Origin: Stromatinia cepivora
Taxonomy: Eukaryota; Ascomycota; Leotiomycetes; Helotiales; Sclerotiniaceae
Length of the DNA: 64,000 bases
Direction of reading: 5' to 3'
Assembly: GCA_014898415.1 (NCBI GenBank)
Contig: RCTD01000001.1
Location: 1,488,001-1,552,000 of the forward strand
Positions 44,990 to 55,845 of this stretch are shown in pieces. The stretch's first letter is position 1. Each line of letters opens with the position of its first letter. Under the pieces are notes generated by a model. It was not told the DNA's origin and searched no databases. It saw only the letters and a program-made list of their open reading frames with translations. The position numbers were made by a program, and so were the translations under genes.

Positions 44990-45985
44990 TAGAGCTGGTG
45001 TTGAGATCTTCTAGAGGCGCAGCAAAAGATACGACGCTGATGGCATCTCTTCTACTCGATTTGTTCGAAAATATCACCAATTGTGAGCCTCAAAAGAGCA
45101 AATTATTACCCCGTCATGCAGATGGAGCTCTTGTCATGGTCAAAAAATCCGTGTACTAGACTAGTCTTCCAACTGCCCTCAAATTTGTATGCTGATGCGT
45201 CTGTAAATTGTGTGGCTACTGGATCGACGATTCCAGAAAATTTTAATTACACTTCATAATTTTCTTGGAAGACAATTAGGTGCTCAAGTTATTGGCTTTA
45301 GGTTGGCAGATTTGATGTTTCAATATGCCAACATCAAATCTGCCAATTTATGCGGCAAGATCCGCGAGGACGACACATCACCTTTTGATGAGATCATCGA
45401 ATGGTCAATTGCACTGGATAGGAAATTGTAGAAATTCCATGGCAATCTGCCAAGACGTTGGTAACTCTTAGCCATCCATCTGCATCGTGAAGCAGAGAGG
45501 ACTTTCGATTTTCATTATGACCTTTATCCCTATGCCAAAATATATCAAGCACTCAACATGCACAGAGTTATAAGGATTCTTTGCAAAACATTCTTGATAG
45601 CTCGCTATCCGGCGTCACTTACCCTCGGGCAATATTTGGTATCCACGCACAGCACCGAAGTTTCAATTCACGATATATGTGCTTCAGTGTCCCAATATTT
45701 AAATTGTAAAGATACTGCTCGACAAGGGTTACCGACATCATACTCGAGTCGATCCTCAACTATTCATCGCCATACGCCCAGCCATGAATCAGATCGCTGC
45801 ACTCTGATTTTTCCTCTTTACGTTGCGGGTCACTCAAATACTATTTTTGGTGCTAGACACTGGGTCATTGAGCGACTATATTACATGATTTTCGCATCCA
45901 GCATGCTCAGACAGTTGCCCAGCTTCTCGAAAGGGAGTCAGGATTTGACCCTTAAAAAGTGTTCACCCTCCTTGGTAGGTACGCA
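44990..45985 (+). pseudogene. Decayed fungal-specific transcription factor (C-terminal part)
   Basis: Pieces of the middle/C-terminal region typical of Zn(II)2Cys6 regulators are spread over the three plus frames. They include LLLDLFENITNCE and LPRHADGALVMVKK (as in the usual SHxxGALALVKLRG), FRLADLMFQYANIKS, FHYDLYPYAKIYQALNMHRV, HDICASVSQYLNCKD, LIFPLYVAGHS and HWVIERL, then in another frame HDFRIQHAQTVAQLLERES. Between FQYANIKS and the FHYDLYPY block the same frame is closed by TAG at 45429 and TAA further on. A frameshift follows WVIERL and a TAA precedes KVFTLLG. No N-terminal zinc cluster is seen. This is a broken regulator gene, not a functional one; a heavily spliced gene is a weaker alternative because the stops fall inside conserved blocks. 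Confidence 0.75.
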
Positions 45986-46117
45986 TTTATATCATAAAGG
46001 AACAACCTTACTTTTCTACATTTCGCTCGGAAAATCGATTTGATCACATTATACAACATTTCAGAAATTTTCTCGTCAAACATAGATAAGTGTTTGACGT
46101 TGAGCTGAATATTGTAT

Positions 46118-46522
46118 CTACACCTTTAAAGAATCAAAGCAAATGCTATTCTTCGATATCAGAATGGATTCAAAACTTTCAAGGGCCCGTATATTCCTCG
46201 AAATATGAAGCACAATCAAAGGAGCTCTTGAGATATTTAAGATGGCGATTGAGCACGTCAACCCGAAGTGTCCACGCTGCCTCGGACGAATATTTCTCAC
46301 ACTACTAAGCACAGTCACCAAGAACCCAATGCACACTATCAAGACACTCGGGATGAACAGGCCGCCCATCCCACATATATAATCCCAAACAAACCCCAGT
46401 CTAGTATCCGAACACGTCTCCCGTGGCATAGTGGTATAGTACCCGCTCCAATACGGGATAAAGATGTGACTAGGTACAATGATCCATATAGTACTGGATG
46501 TCATTGGGAGACTAAGCTTCAA
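46118..46522 (-). other. Unassigned open frame between two pseudogenes
   Basis: A 134-codon frame with one strongly hydrophobic stretch (LFIPSVLIVCIGFLVTVLSS) and no recognisable family. It may be the remnant of a further degenerate gene or chance. I list it only because it lies in the relic tract; I do not claim it is expressed. Confidence 0.2.
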
Positions 46523-46786
46523 GCTGAAATTTTGCTATTTTGTTTGTTGTTTTGAGTGGTGGTTCTGTTTTTTTGTGGGTAGGAAACATAGGATAGGTAG
46601 GACGAGAGGATTAGCTTTTGTGTAGTGGGGGCAGTGAATTTTTTATTCGTGATGGGATGGGAATGAAGAGTGATTGTGGAGTGTAGGTTGGTGCTACCTA
46701 CCTACTAATTATGCTGGATCTCGGCCAATGTTGCAACTACATGCGAGGTTTGATGAACATGGAACATTATGTCTTTAATTCTGTCA

Positions 46787-47815
46787 TTAGTGATATGCAA
46801 CGAAGCCTGCAATGAGCTGCATGATTGATGAAGTGGTATCGCCGCCTGCAAGAATCTTGAGCATGAGATAGGGTACAATTTGATTATCATCAGATGATTC
46901 CGGACTTGTTTCTTTAAGCTTAAGGTATTTATCGAGCAACTGATCGACGGTTTGGGGATTGTGACTAGCCGACAAGAGTTCCTGTGATATTGGGCACAAC
47001 TTTGAAGCTGTACATGGCTCCTGTCAAAAGTGGCTTTGAACCAATTCGTACAATTGTGTTGTTATCAAGCAATTGGTTAATCCATGGAATTTGGCTAACA
47101 GTGGCAAAATAGCAAAGCTTTTTTGTGATATCACCAATGAGGCTATCAACATTCTTTCCTTGATCGATGAATCTAGTGGTCGTTCAAAACTAATATTAGC
47201 ATTACATCCCAAGCAACTGTGTATAGAGGCAATTATTAGCATATAATCTCCTAAGAATGCCATGAGATATACAATATGCTAGCCAATCATCCGCCATACA
47301 AGCCTTCGATAATCCGCGAGATTCGTACTCAGCTTTTGGATGAACTTCTTCAAAGTCTCACCAATCGACGATTCAATATTGAGAACTTTAGTCATTGTCC
47401 AAAGGCCTCTGACAGCTTTGATGTATTTGTCTTGCCACCAAGTATCTGCAGTATTGAAATTGTTTGATATCCGCTTGCTCTGGATGATAGCATCATTAGG
47501 CTTGTACATTTCACTCTAGCAATGATGATGATGATGATGATGTCAGTAGCAGATGCAACAGCGCAGCAATTCAAGCTGTTGTCACTTACCTTAAGCCAAG
47601 CATTCCTGGTGGTATATATCGTCCCAATGAATGATGGGTCGCTGAAACCAGGACTAATCCCTATAGATATGCCATGACCACGATGCAAGTTTACATTTTC
47701 CTCGTCGATATGGGCGAAATATACCGCAATTTCATGATGGGATTCGCTAAGTTATCAGCAACAGGACTAGAAAAGCGTCTCAGCGGGGAGAAGAAAAATT
47801 CCCACGCAATCTTAG
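46787..47815 (-). pseudogene. Decayed cytochrome P450, haem domain missing
   Basis: Minus-strand fragments in P450 order: EFFFSPLRRFSSPVADN, then in a shifted frame LHRGHG and SPGFSDPSFIGTIYTTRN (the VSDP-like strand), an intron (GTAAGTGAC...GCTAG), then MYKPNDAIIQSKRISNNFNT and ADTWWQDKYIKAVRGLW, ANISFERPL, RFIDQGKNVDSLIGDI, KKLCYFATVSQIPWINQLLD, and finally the I-helix MLKILAGGDTTSS. At least two single-base frame changes lie around ANISFERPL (47190-47240), where the next block continues in another frame. No ExxR or FxxGxRxCxG haem-ligand motif follows before 46560, so the C-terminal third is gone. The remaining sequence resembles secondary-metabolism P450s. The intron carries an ATC/GAT triplet run. 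Confidence 0.8.
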
Positions 47816-48392
47816 GTACAACTGAGCGACAGATAAAGTAACAAGATGGGAGTACCGCTTTCATATGGTGCCGTAGCTGGTGAAGACTCAGCATGTGGTC
47901 CGACAGCGAATGCCCACGAACTTTATAGCCCTGGAGAGGGGAAGAAGTGTGCACTATGGCATATTGTGATACCTACTAATACACAGTCATAGGTACGGAA
48001 CGAGACGTTCATTGGGGGTCATCTCCACTTCTACGCGACGTGCAAACCAGCTGTGGGGTTTTCAATCAATGTTTGACCAATTCCTCCCTGGGTGGCTATC
48101 GTAGGAAAGGCCTCGCAATCGCCGCAGTCAGCCATGGTATCCATTCATTCTAGTGAGGGAACCCAAGTTTCGCACGGGAGTATGGGGAAAACTAGTGGCC
48201 ATAGATTATGATGGGGAGATGTGCAAGATAAAGTGTTGGATGATACCCATATCAGAGCTGGATTTCCTATCCTTATGTATTACACACTATCATCTTGATT
48301 TTTAGTGGTTCTTATTCTTCTTTGCAAATAATCAACGGGTATCAGTTGCTGTATGCAAGCAACTACAGGTATTATGACAATAGATAGCTATG
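47816..48392. other. Intergenic spacer
   Basis: Flank of the P450 relic and 3' flank of the zinc-binding gene. No feature recognised. Confidence 0.5.
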
Positions 48393-49325
48393 CTACTCCC
48401 GCCATCTTATAGACCAATTCCCTTTAGCAAAACTTGGCTCAACTACTGAGCCTTGCATCAAAGCCTCACATTTGCGCCTGATGGGTTCCTTCGCAACGTT
48501 CTCTTCCCAGCTAATCGACTTTTTGTGCTTTGAGCCCTTGGAAGCTTGAGATGGAACAGTTTCTCGAGGCTGTTCAACAACGAAACCAAAGACAACAGCT
48601 CTTCTAGCTGCCCTTCGAACCATCTCCCTCTCCTCGGCCTGCTTCTGGCCATCAATCTTCTTCTGTATATCAGAAGCGGATTCCACCGTTCTCTCTGCTC
48701 TACCCCTCTCTCCTCCAATACTAAAGTTGACATCTGATTCTGTCTGAGGTGGACGTATCATTGGACCACTTTTGGTATCCACAGGCTCAAGAGGGATGTC
48801 ATCGCTGGCCGAGTCCTCACTACTTTCCATGTCAACAGTTTTCCATTCTGCATCAGCATTCGGTCCTCCAATCGCTCGACTCTTTCGGTTTTTCCTTCTC
48901 CCGTAAACCTTTTCAGGATCAAATCGACTTCCAAATACAATCTCTTCAATTTCATCACATGTAACAATAATCCGATGATCTCCTTTCACAAAACGATCCC
49001 TTGCACCCGTCTGCTCTAGTCCAGATTCTTTTTCTTGATCTAAAAGTGCAACAATAGTTTGCTCAATCTTTTTATCCAGTTTTCCTGGTTTTCGATTCCG
49101 GCACCTATCTGAACAGTATTTGACCTCATTATTGGGCTTTTTGCTTGCTTTTTTGGTGCCTATCGAAGGTATTAGATAGATATTTAAGGGCATTTCATCA
49201 TGGTGCTAACTCATGACTCGACCACATGTTAAACAGTAAGGGACACTTTCTCCTGCTGTTAAATAGAGAGGTGGAGGAACAGCGGAATGTTTTGAGGGGC
49301 GCGACCATGAATCCATCCAACTCAT
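48393..49325 (-). CDS. Conserved fungal zinc-binding protein, unknown function
   Basis: Exons 49325..49211 and 49159..48393 (51-bp intron GTTAGC...GATAG) encode 293 aa. The start MSWMDSWSRPSKHSAVPPPL leads into a likely zinc site made of PYCLTCGRVMS (CxxC) and, after the splice, VKYCSDRCRNRKPG (CxxxC). The middle (GDHRIIVTCDEIEEIVFGSR, DPEKVYGRRKNRKSRAIGGP) and a WKTVDMESSEDSA block are what I recall as the conserved core of an unnamed family in Pezizomycotina. The rest is Lys/Arg-rich with coiled-coil character (IDGQKQAEEREMVRRAARRA) and Ser-rich linkers, suggesting a nuclear or nucleolar protein. Function is unknown. An upstream in-frame Met (49427) exists, but the MSWMDSW start fits the family better. 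Confidence 0.75.
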
Positions 49326-50407
49326 GTTTGCGGATGTTGATACTATATTTAGATTTCGGTGGGATTGGAAAAAATGGGTGCAGAATTTAACCTGTGTGGC
49401 AATTTTGACAAGACGGAGAAAATTCATGTAAAATTGTCTGATAGTGATGAAAGGAAGTGAGAAAGTGTGTTCAGGTTAAAATAACTTTGGTGTTTTGCAA
49501 TTTGATCATTGAGTTCAAAGATCAATGTCATCATCGACTTCGACTTGGAGCCCTAAGGTTACGCCACTAGAGCTTCCTGTGGCTTCCATGGTGTGGCTTG
49601 CACTTGATGACCTCGGCTCAACAATGATAAGAGTTAGGGGTTTCTTTTTCTTTCATGTCAAATAATGATAATGACAAAACGACTCTCGACATTGGGAATG
49701 GCCAAAAGTTTTGCTACTTTATGGCGGAGTTCTGTGCTTATTAGCGAGCAACGAGCGGCTAACCTGACCAGGGCAAACAGATTTTTTAGAAGTAAAATAT
49801 GAAGAAATCGAAGATTCGTAGCTCTTGATTGGAATTATGCTGTGTTCTTGAATTCGATATAAAATTCCTACTAGGTGGGTAGGGGAAGTGGCATTGCCAA
49901 AATAGCACTTATGAATGCGGTGGCATTTTCTTGATTAATAATACGTATCTAGGGATATCAGTCTTGATGACATTGACCTGCCTCAAATGAATGATAACAA
50001 TCGCGAATCAACATGGTTGAGAGGTTGATAACACATCTTAGAACTTTCCACACCCTAATTTAGTTGTCTTGCGGCGAGCTCCGACTTTCTTATCTTCTAT
50101 TTTTGATAAATCCCTTCACCAATGCGCTGGAATTAACGATTCACTTACTACCCAACAATGGCTTATCGAAGTTATTTCGCTCTACTCTTACACCGGCCGG
50201 GGTAATACGTGAGAATCTCTTCCGACCTTCTATATTCATAAATTCATTCTCCTCCATTCGGTCGTTTCCGTCGCTCACACTTGGATACTTAAGCCATGGA
50301 CCCCTCCACGATCATATAAAGCCAAAAGCCAGGCAACAGTTACCACATCTTCCTTTCTGAATATACTCACACGCCGAATATATATCATCTAAACTCGGAC
50401 AATCATT
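49326..50407. other. Intergenic; promoter of the xanthine dioxygenase
   Basis: Divergent spacer between the zinc-binding gene (-) and xanA (+). A plus-strand frame at 50064..50360 has no family features. No element identified. Confidence 0.5.
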
Positions 50408-51587
50408 ATGGCTGTCAAGACTTTGGAAGTAAAGCCTTTCTCTTCGCCAGAGAATCCCTCCCTTGACTTTGGGGCCGAGATCGATAATGTCAACCTGGAA
50501 AACCTCAGCGAAGAGGACTTCAAAGTTATTCGCAATGCTTTATATAACTACCATGTCGTAGTCCTCAAGAACCAGGCTGGCCTCTCCCCCAAAGCTCAAT
50601 ATGAGCTTACTCGCAGATTCGATCCTACTGCTGGTAAGTTGTGCTTTCTATTGTATCAAGAACTGCATCTAATCATTTTACCCAGAAACATATGGGCATG
50701 GCAAAACGCTTGATGCGAAACGATCAGTCCTTCATCCAGATTTGAAAACGATCCCTCACCAAACACAAGTCCAAGTCATTGGAAACGGATTTTATGAAGA
50801 ATATGAAGGGTTGAAGAACATTACACTCAAGCACCCTCATCACAAAGTCTTTCACAAAACTGCTGTTCCTGAAGAAGATGATCTGGCATTCACACGTTTC
50901 TACAGATGGCATGTTGATGCTGCTCTTTATGCCCTCAATCCACCAAAAGTAACATCTTTGATGGCTGTTAAGGTACCTGCTGGCCGTCGCCAAACTCTTC
51001 GTTATGATGATGGAACTGGTGAAGAAATGGACGTTCCTCTTGGTACCACCGCTTTCGTCTCTGGTCAAAATATGTACAACCTGTTAAGCGAGGAGGATAA
51101 GGAGTTCGTTCGCGGGGCAAAAGTAGAATACGCGCCACATCCATATATTTGGATGTCTCCTGCCAAATCCCGCTCCACTGGTCTCGGTATGGTTTCCGAT
51201 GGAATTGAGTTACCTCTGTCTGAACTTCCTCCGGTTGATGAGAAGGATATTAAGATCTTGCCCATGTGCTGGAAAAATCCTGTTACTGGTAACTTGGCAC
51301 TTCAGATTCATCCTAGTGCCATCAAAGCCATTCATCTTCCGAATGGAGAGGTCATGACTGATCTGAAGGAATTGAGAGATTTGGTTTACCGCCTTCAACG
51401 ACCAGCTATCAGTCCACAATTTGTATATCCACACGATTGGGTCGAAGGTGACTTGGTCTTGTTCAACAACCAAGGAGTCTTACATTCGGTAGTTGGCGCA
51501 TTCAATCCCGAGGAGAAGAGACTATTTAGACAATGCAATATGGCTTCGTCCGAGGGAGTTATGGGACCTGATGGCAAGCTCTACTAG
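50408..51587 (+). CDS. xanA: Alpha-ketoglutarate-dependent xanthine dioxygenase
   Basis: Exons 50408..50633 and 50686..51587 (52-bp intron, GTAAGT...CCCAG) encode 375 aa. This TauD/TfdA-type Fe(II) oxygenase would turn xanthine, with oxygen and 2-oxoglutarate, into uric acid, an alternative to xanthine dehydrogenase for purine use. The TauD fold starts SLDFGAEIDNVNLENLSEED. The iron-binding facial triad is visible as His151 and Asp153 in RFYRWHVDAALYALNPP and His342 in NNQGVLHSVVG; A. nidulans XanA uses His149, Asp151 and His340, nearly the same spacing and position. The length (XanA is about 370 aa) agrees. A sulfonate/taurine dioxygenase is the alternative, but RWHVDAALY is the XanA form. 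No purine-pathway neighbour is present. Confidence 0.85.
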
Positions 51588-52847
51588 GGTTGAAAAATGA
51601 GGTGGGAGTTGGCTATTTGATTTTTAACTGTTTTGAAGATAGGTTACGAACTCGGCGTTTTTCTGCGTATCAAAGCCTCACCATTATAGGGAGGAACTCG
51701 GCGTTTGATAACGTAACAAGCGTATACCCCTTTTTGCTTGGTTACAATAAATAGGTATAGCAAGTACAATTTTGAATAAAGATTCTTGAAGTTTTGAATC
51801 CACCTACATTAGCTACCTACGTCAGAATCGCATGAGTTGTCACGGTTTGTCTTTCACATGCTAAATGTGAAGCGTCATAATTTCACATGCTTTCACATAT
51901 TCTGATCTTCAACAACGAGATCACATCATCACACAGCAGCAGATGATGCATTATCATAGATGGGGCCAATAGAGATAAGGATCCGATGGGTCTTGTTCGA
52001 GGTTTGTTCTGCGCTGAATCAAGCCCAGCTCAAGCCAGCTCAAGCCAGCTCGTAAACCATATTATCCGGAACAATCCCAAGCAAAGATAAAATGCAAGAC
52101 ACTATGTGTGGGGATGGAAAGCAAAATGGTAATATCTCAGCTGAGATGATGATCATAGATTTAACTAACCCGGCTTTACTACTTCCTTACTTACTGTACT
52201 ACTGAAGATCTGATGTAACACGCAGGTCAATTTCCATTAACTATCGCATCAGTAAGTCTTGTTGCATTATCATCACATTATTAGGCACTCCAGGTGATCT
52301 TACCACATGATGTCCCCAAGTTTCCCCGGGGCTTATTTAGTGTGGGGAAACGCTGTACGGATCAGGGTTGCATGCTACTGCCCAGCTTTCACAAACCAAG
52401 CCTAAAATGAAATAATAAGATTGAATCCCTTTTTACAAAACCCGCAACCAAACAACAAAGGGATGATTGAAAGAGAACGAACAATTCATTCTTACATTTT
52501 CTTCCATAATCCGGTCCCTACTACTTTTTTTGGAGAATTTTATCACATCAGCTGAGCTTGTTCCTTGTTTCGGAAATTCGAACAAGATCCGTTGGAAAGG
52601 AGATTGACTCGTGCCCTGTAACACTGCATGGACCGACTGCATGGAGATCTGCAGGTAATATACAATTACAATTACATCAATATTAAAGTAATATAAACAA
52701 TCACAACAACTTATTCTTTTCAATTTGTTTTCGTTTTACCCTATCTCTAACCTTATAACTACGGATATATCTCCGCAACCAAACCAAAGCCTTTGTTTGT
52801 GAAGGACACTTTAGAAAGTACGCGTCGGATGGCGGGCTGGGAGAAGG
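51588..52847. other. Intergenic; small tandem repeats
   Basis: 3' flank of xanA and 5' flank of the lipase. A 10-bp tandem repeat lies at about 52019-52051, and a duplicated AACTCGGCGTTT motif at 51650 and 51692. No gene supported. Confidence 0.5.
52019..52051. repeat. Tandem repeat (CAAGCCAGCT)3
   Basis: Three consecutive near-identical copies of CAAGCCAGCT, the first with one extra C. Confidence 0.85.
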
Positions 52848-55301
52848 ATGGTGTTGTTCGAATACCTTCAGAAGACTCCACAATTTTGTGCGGTTGAGAA
52901 CAATACTATCAATGGATCTGCTAATATTAATGAATACAAATATGAGAGAGAGAAAGTTTCGGAGCCCTCGGTGGGCTTATTGGGACCGGCCACGAGGATT
53001 TTGAGAACCGGAGCTGATGTCCTCAACAATAAGATACGACAAGTCCGAGATGGGTTGACGGAGGAAGAAAGGTTAGCCTTGCGCCAGAAGGAAGAGAGAA
53101 TGCAAATCCTGAATTTGCGGATGAAGAATGCAGAAACGGTGGAAGATTGGAGGACCGCCGCGAAGGAATTAGATACACTCGAGGATAACGAAGCATGGAA
53201 ACTCGATTCATCGTCGGCAGATTTCGACGCCGCGTTAATCGAAGCAAGGACCAAACAAATGGATACGGCGAGGATTGATTGTGATATCAAGAAGATGCTT
53301 ACATTGGTGCGCACAACCTTGTCGAGGGATCTAGGAGGCATGGGTAATATCAGGTTGTACAAGCATAGTTACATTGGAACGAAGGTTATCATAGAGAGGT
53401 ATATTGAATCGACACTGGATACGATACGCGCACTGGTTGAAACTAGCAAATACGTCTTACCGGTTGGATTGGAGACGAAGGATATACTAGAGCAGGTTGT
53501 GTATGCCAGACAGGCATTTGGGAGAAGTGCTTTGCTATTGAGTGGGGGAGCAACTTTTGGAATGAATCACGTCGGGGTGTTGAAAGCTCTTTTCGACGCT
53601 CGTCTGCTGCCAAGAATCATATCGGGTGCTTCTGCGGGCAGTATCGTTTGTGCCGTGTTGTGCACAAGGACTGATGAAGAGATCCCGGACGTATTGAAGA
53701 GTTTCCCGCACGGGGATCTTGCAGTGTTCGAAGAAATTGGCAATGAAGATGGGGTTCTGGATAGGCTACGACGCTTGTTGACGGAAGGAGCGTGGATAGA
53801 TATCAAGCATTTGACGAGAGTCATGCGCGAACTTTTGGGTGACATGACATTTCAAGAGGCCTACAATCGTTCTCGTCGCATTCTTAACATCTGTGTATCG
53901 TCCGCCTCAGTATACGAGTTACCTCAACTGCTCAACTATATTACTGCGCCGAATGTCATGATTTGGTCGGCTGTAGCTGCATCATGTTCAGTACCTTTTC
54001 TATTTTCTGCAGCGGAATTACTCGTGAAGAATCCGCTTACAAGTGAGAAATCATCTTGGGATCCTACACCTCAACGTTGGATTGATGGAAGTGTGGATAA
54101 CGATCTGCCGATGACTCGTTTGGCAGAAATGTTCAATGTTAATCACTTCATCGTTTCTCAAGTCAATCCTCATGTCATTCCATTCATCACCAAGGAAGAG
54201 GAAGCGATCAAAGAAGCTGTACTGAAAGAGGGTGATGGGGGACCAGGCTGGGTTTACAACCTAACAAAATTGGCAAAGGCTGAAGCTCTCCATCGTATGC
54301 AAGTTTTGGCTGAATTGGGAGTATTTCCAAATCTGGTTACTAAATGCAAGTCTATCCTGAGTCAAAAGTATTCTGGGGATATCACAATCCTACCAGAAAT
54401 CAGCTACAAGGACTTTCCCAGGATATTGAAGAATCCAACGTCGGATTTCATGGTCCAGGCTTGTTTAGCAGGGGAGAGAGCCACTTGGCCAAAATTAAGT
54501 CGCGTGTGGAATCACTGCGCCGTTGAGCTGGAGTTAGATGCTGCTGTGCAGCAATTAAGGGCAAGGGTAGTTTTCAGTCCTAGTGAGGTGAATCTGAGGC
54601 GGCTGAGAACTGTTGATGATTCCCGAAAGTCTACAAGAAGAATGGGAAGACAGAGGACTGATAGTGGAAATTTACTGCTGATGTCGCGGGATGAGGATGG
54701 TGAATTTGCAGAGCAGATTAGGGAACGAGGAAGTCCGTCTCACCCGCCACTGAGGACAACGGCATCGGTATTAGACATTGCACAACGCCAGCAGCCTTCC
54801 CTTTATATTGAGCCTCGATCTTCTCAGACTACCCCTCAGCGTACGCCACGACTAGGACGAGAAAATGAGATGTTTCGCTTCCCCGTTCTTTCAAAAGACT
54901 TACTTCAAGTCAAGAACCAAATTCCTGAAGTCTCATCCGCCGGAGAAACAACACTTTCACCTCCGAGCTCTGACGCTGATGTTGAATCACAAACTGATGA
55001 AAGTAGTACAGAACTCGAAACCGAGGAAGCTTTATATGGCATAGCTAGCACCCGCGAGAGACAGCTTGATTTATTTTCTAGGAATCAACCCATTACTGCA
55101 GGAAGGGATCGGGTTCTTGCTACATCTCCCTCATTTATAAGAAATGGACCTGGCTTCACGTATTCACCCACAGCCATTTCACCAATTGAGAAGAGACCGA
55201 GAGGGGAAAGAAAGAGTGTAACTGAACCGAATAGTCCAGAGTTAAACTATAAAAGATTATTCCATCAGTGGAAGGAAGATGATATGAGAGATGCTGCATA
55301 G
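52848..55301 (+). CDS. Patatin-type triacylglycerol lipase (Tgl3/4/5 group)
   Basis: A single exon of 817 codons. Lipases of this group hydrolyse storage triacylglycerol on lipid droplets; some also act as lysophospholipid acyltransferases. After an N-terminal helical region (YEREKVSEPSVGLLGPATRI, EERLALRQKEERMQILNLRM), the patatin domain begins ALLLSGGATFGMNHVGVLKA with the Gly-rich oxyanion loop near residue 232. The nucleophile is in SGASAGSIVCAVL (Ser near 262, GxSxG) and the Asp partner in RWIDGSVDNDLPM (near 413). The last 250 residues are Ser/Arg/Pro-rich and probably a regulated tail, as in yeast Tgl4. The N-terminal start is not certain: the family block begins about residue 30, and an upstream ATG near 52830 opens a different short frame, so an extra 5' exon is possible. 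Confidence 0.9.
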   Translation: MVLFEYLQKTPQFCAVENNTINGSANINEYKYEREKVSEPSVGLLGPATRILRTGADVLNNKIRQVRDGLTEEERLALRQKEERMQILNLRMKNAETVEDWRTAAKELDTLEDNEAWKLDSSSADFDAALIEARTKQMDTARIDCDIKKMLTLVRTTLSRDLGGMGNIRLYKHSYIGTKVIIERYIESTLDTIRALVETSKYVLPVGLETKDILEQVVYARQAFGRSALLLSGGATFGMNHVGVLKALFDARLLPRIISGASAGSIVCAVLCTRTDEEIPDVLKSFPHGDLAVFEEIGNEDGVLDRLRRLLTEGAWIDIKHLTRVMRELLGDMTFQEAYNRSRRILNICVSSASVYELPQLLNYITAPNVMIWSAVAASCSVPFLFSAAELLVKNPLTSEKSSWDPTPQRWIDGSVDNDLPMTRLAEMFNVNHFIVSQVNPHVIPFITKEEEAIKEAVLKEGDGGPGWVYNLTKLAKAEALHRMQVLAELGVFPNLVTKCKSILSQKYSGDITILPEISYKDFPRILKNPTSDFMVQACLAGERATWPKLSRVWNHCAVELELDAAVQQLRARVVFSPSEVNLRRLRTVDDSRKSTRRMGRQRTDSGNLLLMSRDEDGEFAEQIRERGSPSHPPLRTTASVLDIAQRQQPSLYIEPRSSQTTPQRTPRLGRENEMFRFPVLSKDLLQVKNQIPEVSSAGETTLSPPSSDADVESQTDESSTELETEEALYGIASTRERQLDLFSRNQPITAGRDRVLATSPSFIRNGPGFTYSPTAISPIEKRPRGERKSVTEPNSPELNYKRLFHQWKEDDMRDAA

Positions 55302-55845
55302 ATGGCGATAAGCATATGATACCACTCTCCACGCGAACTAGCGTGGTATTGATCTAAGTTTAACTTTTTTATGAATGATTGGGATGAGCAATGGTTGGAA
55401 ATTATGCATGGAATTGGGGTAAACAGGGTATCGCTATTGCCAACAGAGGTCTGTCTAATTTATTGAATAGTGATGGTGCACTGGATTGGCGTTTTTGTAT
55501 TCTTTGCATCAAGAGCGATTGGTTAGAAGGCATGGTTGGGTTGTTTACTTAGATAGAGCTAGTACAAGGGACTGAATATAATCTTTTCAGAATTATGGAT
55601 GGATACGTATGCGTACTCGTACCTTTAGGTTGGTGTGTTTTGTGCCTTTGTGTGGGTCGATCGACTTTTCCTATCTACTACCTAGGTAATACTACTTGTG
55701 TAAGTACTTTGCTTTACAATGTATTCTCTAGCCGATAACGGAATCTAAGGGATGCCTCTAGAGATATTGAAGTTGTCTAAATTGCGTATAAATTGCCTAC
55801 ATACCAAAGCCTAACTCATTACGTAATCTCTGACTAGATGAGGTA
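55302..55845. other. Intergenic, left flank of MITE
   Basis: 3' flank of the lipase gene. No feature other than TACCTAGG-like short motifs near 55678. Confidence 0.5.

Noticed and set aside
46425..46475. tRNA-like D-arm motif (TGGCATAGTGGTATAGTACC) followed by CCCG...CGGG
   Set aside because: The anticodon stem does not align with a 7-base loop and no GGTTCRA T-arm or matching acceptor stem follows, so it is not a usable tRNA gene.
52830..52910. Upstream ATG frame before the patatin lipase as possible N-terminal exon
   Set aside because: The frame closes within about 25 codons and no convincing donor connects it to the lipase frame; kept only as a remark.
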